In this document: positions 5,318 through 6,816 of the stretch, in pieces | How the letters are laid out: each line of letters starts with the position of its first letter | Numbering within the stretch: position 1 is the first letter of the stretch | Source of the DNA: Sulfurimonas sp. | GTDB lineage: Bacteria; Campylobacterota; Campylobacteria; Campylobacterales; Sulfurimonadaceae | DNA: 6,816 nucleotides | Direction: 5' to 3' | NCBI GenBank assembly: GCA_026987995.1 | Contig: JALSMC010000294.1 | Coordinates: 1 to 6,816 of the forward strand | Position numbers and translations under genes: made by a program | The notes under the pieces: generated by a model | The model's database searches: none | What the model saw: the letters and a program-made list of their open reading frames with translations, nothing else | Told to the model about the DNA's origin: nothing

Positions 5318-6644
5318 ATGATTTGATAACTTGTGCTTTTAGTGCATCTTCTTCTATTGCATCTTTTACATACTTGATAACAACTAAATTTTCTGTTTCG
5401 TTAATGTACCACTCAGCGATGTGTTCATCTTCTAGGGCATTAAGTTTTACAGTGTCTATGTCATCGTGGTTGATGTATAAATGAGAGTGCTTAATTGGGT
5501 TTTGAAGTTTAAGTGCTGTCCAGATTAACCATAGGACTACTATAACTGCCACACTTCCTGTGAGCATTTCTCTGTCGCTAAAGTCTAAGAAAATACCTGC
5601 AAATGTTCCACCTAAGAAAGTTGCGAAGTATGCTGATGAGTTCGAGATACCAAGTGCTGCACCTTTTTGGTGAACTTTTGCAAACTTACTTATCATAGAT
5701 TGCACTAGTGGTTCCATCATATTAAATCCAACGAAGAAGAAAACAACACCTACAACAAAAACTGTACTAGAGTTTGTAAAGCCCATGATGAGGAATGATG
5801 CTAAGAAAAGAACTATAGAGAGTAAAAATATCTGTTTAGGAATATTCTTTTTCTCGCCAAATACAGCAGCAGGACCCATAGCAACAAGACCTGCAATCAT
5901 CGCTGGAAGATAAACCATCCATAACTCTGACTTTTCCCAGTTAAAACCATACTGCTCTTTTGTTAAGATGATAGGAATAAGTACAAACGCCATAGTCATA
6001 AGACCCTTTTGAAGAGTGTTTATGATAATCATATTAAGAAGATTATTATCTTTGAGTATGTCTGATAGTTTAGATTTGTTATGATAAATATGTCTTATCT
6101 TTGGCGGAGTTGGTACCTTAGTAAAAAGTATAACTATAGATAAAGTTGCAAGAACAGTAGTGATGAAAAAGATAGAGCTAATACCGAAGTTAGCAGCTAA
6201 AACTGGTCCAAGACCCATAGCAAGTGCAAAACTCATAGCGATAAATCCACCCATGATAGCCATAGCTTTACCACGACTCTCTTCTTCAACTAAGTCTGAA
6301 ACCATAGCTGTCGCAACAGAACCAATAGCTCCTGCACCTTGAAGGAAACGACCAGCCATTAGCATGTAGATGTCTGTTGAGTATGCACAGATAAGTGAAC
6401 CTATGATAAAAATGATAAGACCAAAAAGGATAGTAGGTTTACGACCTATCTTATCACTCATTGTTCCAAATGGTAACTGGAAGATAGCCTGCGTTAGTGC
6501 ATAACCACCAACGATGATACCAACAAGAAAAGGTGTAGCACCTTCAAGGTCGAGTGCATAAACAGATAAAACTGGTAAAACTAAAAATAGTCCTAAAAAT
6601 CTTAGGAAGATAATGGATGAGAGTGGTAACACTTTTTTAAACAT
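5316..6644 (-). CDS. yajR: YajR-like major facilitator superfamily transporter with C-terminal soluble domain
   Basis: An inner-membrane secondary transporter, probably a proton-driven exporter of the DHA1 type; the substrate is unknown. The 442 residues form twelve hydrophobic segments (about 8-30, 37-58, 70-88, 93-115, 127-150, 156-175, 205-228, 240-262, 271-289, 293-312, 330-353, 362-380) with a basic central loop at 178-200. Motif A is GTMSDKIGRK (60-69), motif B contains RFLQGAGAIG (99-108), and an antiporter-type motif C is in segment 5 (LAMGLGPVLA, 141-150). VLPVLSVYA, GYALTQAIFQLPFG and FNMMEPLVQSMISK match E. coli YajR closely as I remember it. So does the soluble tail (382-442; VKLNALEDEHIAEWYI then NLVVIKYVKD), which fits YajR's ferredoxin-like YAM domain. 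The ATG has AGGG six bases upstream. It converges on infC and diverges from rdgB. Family confidence is high; orthology to YajR is good but unproven. Confidence 0.88.
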   Translation of the reverse strand: MFKKVLPLSSIIFLRFLGLFLVLPVLSVYALDLEGATPFLVGIIVGGYALTQAIFQLPFGTMSDKIGRKPTILFGLIIFIIGSLICAYSTDIYMLMAGRFLQGAGAIGSVATAMVSDLVEEESRGKAMAIMGGFIAMSFALAMGLGPVLAANFGISSIFFITTVLATLSIVILFTKVPTPPKIRHIYHNKSKLSDILKDNNLLNMIIINTLQKGLMTMAFVLIPIILTKEQYGFNWEKSELWMVYLPAMIAGLVAMGPAAVFGEKKNIPKQIFLLSIVLFLASFLIMGFTNSSTVFVVGVVFFFVGFNMMEPLVQSMISKFAKVHQKGAALGISNSSAYFATFLGGTFAGIFLDFSDREMLTGSVAVIVVLWLIWTALKLQNPIKHSHLYINHDDIDTVKLNALEDEHIAEWYINETENLVVIKYVKDAIEEDALKAQVIKS

Positions 6645-6657
6645 ATGTAGCCCTTTA

Positions 6658-6681
6658 TAGTATAATGAGGGGATTATACTA
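6658..6681. promoter_or_regulatory. Overlapping divergent promoters within a perfect 9-bp inverted repeat
   Basis: TAGTATAAT (6658-6666), spacer GAGGGG, then ATTATACTA (6673-6681) form a perfect inverted repeat. The left arm holds a plus-strand TATAAT (6661-6666) suited to rdgB, with a start near 6674 and a 40-base leader. The right arm holds a minus-strand TATAAT (6678-6673) suited to the transporter gene, with a start near 6666 and a leader of about 22 bases. The -35 regions are weak on both sides. Each start falls in the other promoter's -10 box, so polymerase could occupy only one at a time; the palindrome could also be an operator. Confidence 0.55.
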
Positions 6682-6714
6682 CAAAAATTTGAACATATAT
6701 ATAAGGAATAGAAT

Positions 6715-6816
6715 TTGAAATTAGTTTTAGCTACATCTAATAAAGGAAAAGTACGAGAGATAAAAGCAATGTGTGAGGATTTTGAAGTTATTCCTTATAC
6801 TGAACTTATTGATGAG
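6715..6816 (+). CDS. rdgB: RdgB/HAM1-family dITP/XTP pyrophosphatase, N-terminal part (runs off right edge)
   Basis: The enzyme hydrolyses non-canonical purine nucleotides (dITP, ITP, XTP) to monophosphates and keeps them out of DNA and RNA; it is cytoplasmic. The 34 visible codons begin MKLVLATSNKGKVREIKAM, which is the family's N-terminal nucleotide-binding signature (the TSNKGK-x2-E-I pattern, with Ser, Asn and Lys contacting the triphosphate). They continue as FEVIPYTELIDE, which fits the segment leading to the substrate pocket. The usual length is about 200 residues, so roughly 165 lie outside. The start is TTG, with AGGA (6704-6707) seven bases upstream; no in-frame ATG precedes the motif. 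It is transcribed away from the transporter gene. The call rests on the N-terminus alone but that motif is distinctive. Confidence 0.9.
   Translation, partial: MKLVLATSNKGKVREIKAMCEDFEVIPYTELIDE

Noticed and set aside
6160..6342. Plus-strand 60-codon frame inside the transporter gene
   Set aside because: Antisense to membrane segments; composition rich in Ala, Pro and Ile as expected from reversed hydrophobic codons; no ribosome site.
1..6816. CRISPR array, phage genes or defence system
   Set aside because: No regularly spaced repeats, no Cas-like or other defence proteins; apart from the left 512 bases everything is ordinary housekeeping content.

Overview
The window is a chromosomal segment of an AT-rich Gram-negative bacterium, most likely a Campylobacterota (Epsilonproteobacteria) member close to Sulfurimonas. 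This rests on the character of ThrS (about 602 residues, shortened N-terminal domain, an NCVGH zinc motif), on IF3 without rpmI-rplT behind it, and on recognisable TATAAT boxes with poor -35 boxes ahead of the protein genes. The genus is a judgement from remembered homologues, not a search result.

Region 1 (1-512) is a junkyard of mobile DNA. It holds, in order: the C-terminal end and probable right end of an IS30-family insertion sequence; a ParE/RelE-type toxin gene remnant on the minus strand, cut by the IS end and carrying two in-frame stop codons; and the C-terminal catalytic end of a tyrosine recombinase. The recombinase stops 15 bases from the 3' end of a tRNA-Ser gene. This looks like the eroded edge of an element that once integrated at that tRNA gene.

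Region 2 (528-1009) is a minus-strand tRNA operon, transcribed in the order Gly(GCC)-Leu(TAA)-Cys(GCA)-Ser(TGA). All four genes encode CCA. A near-consensus promoter with a GC-rich discriminator precedes it.

Region 3 (1038-5120) is a plus-strand run ilvD-thrS-infC with gaps of 21 bases and a 4-base overlap, probably one operon. It joins branched-chain amino acid synthesis (dihydroxy-acid dehydratase), threonyl-tRNA charging and translation initiation factor IF3. thrS and infC both start with TTG; infC appears translationally coupled to thrS.

Region 4 (5121-5317) is non-coding. It holds a tandem-hairpin element that resembles a dispersed repeat, and a terminator for the convergent gene that follows.

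Region 5 (5316-6816) has a minus-strand YajR-like major facilitator transporter with a soluble C-terminal domain, and, diverging from it, the first 34 codons of rdgB (house-cleaning NTP pyrophosphatase, TTG start). The two share a 70-base gap in which back-to-back TATAAT boxes form a perfect 9-bp inverted repeat.

I see no convincing new biological system here. The most interesting parts are the decayed mobile region beside tRNA-Ser, the hairpin repeat after infC and the overlapping divergent promoters.
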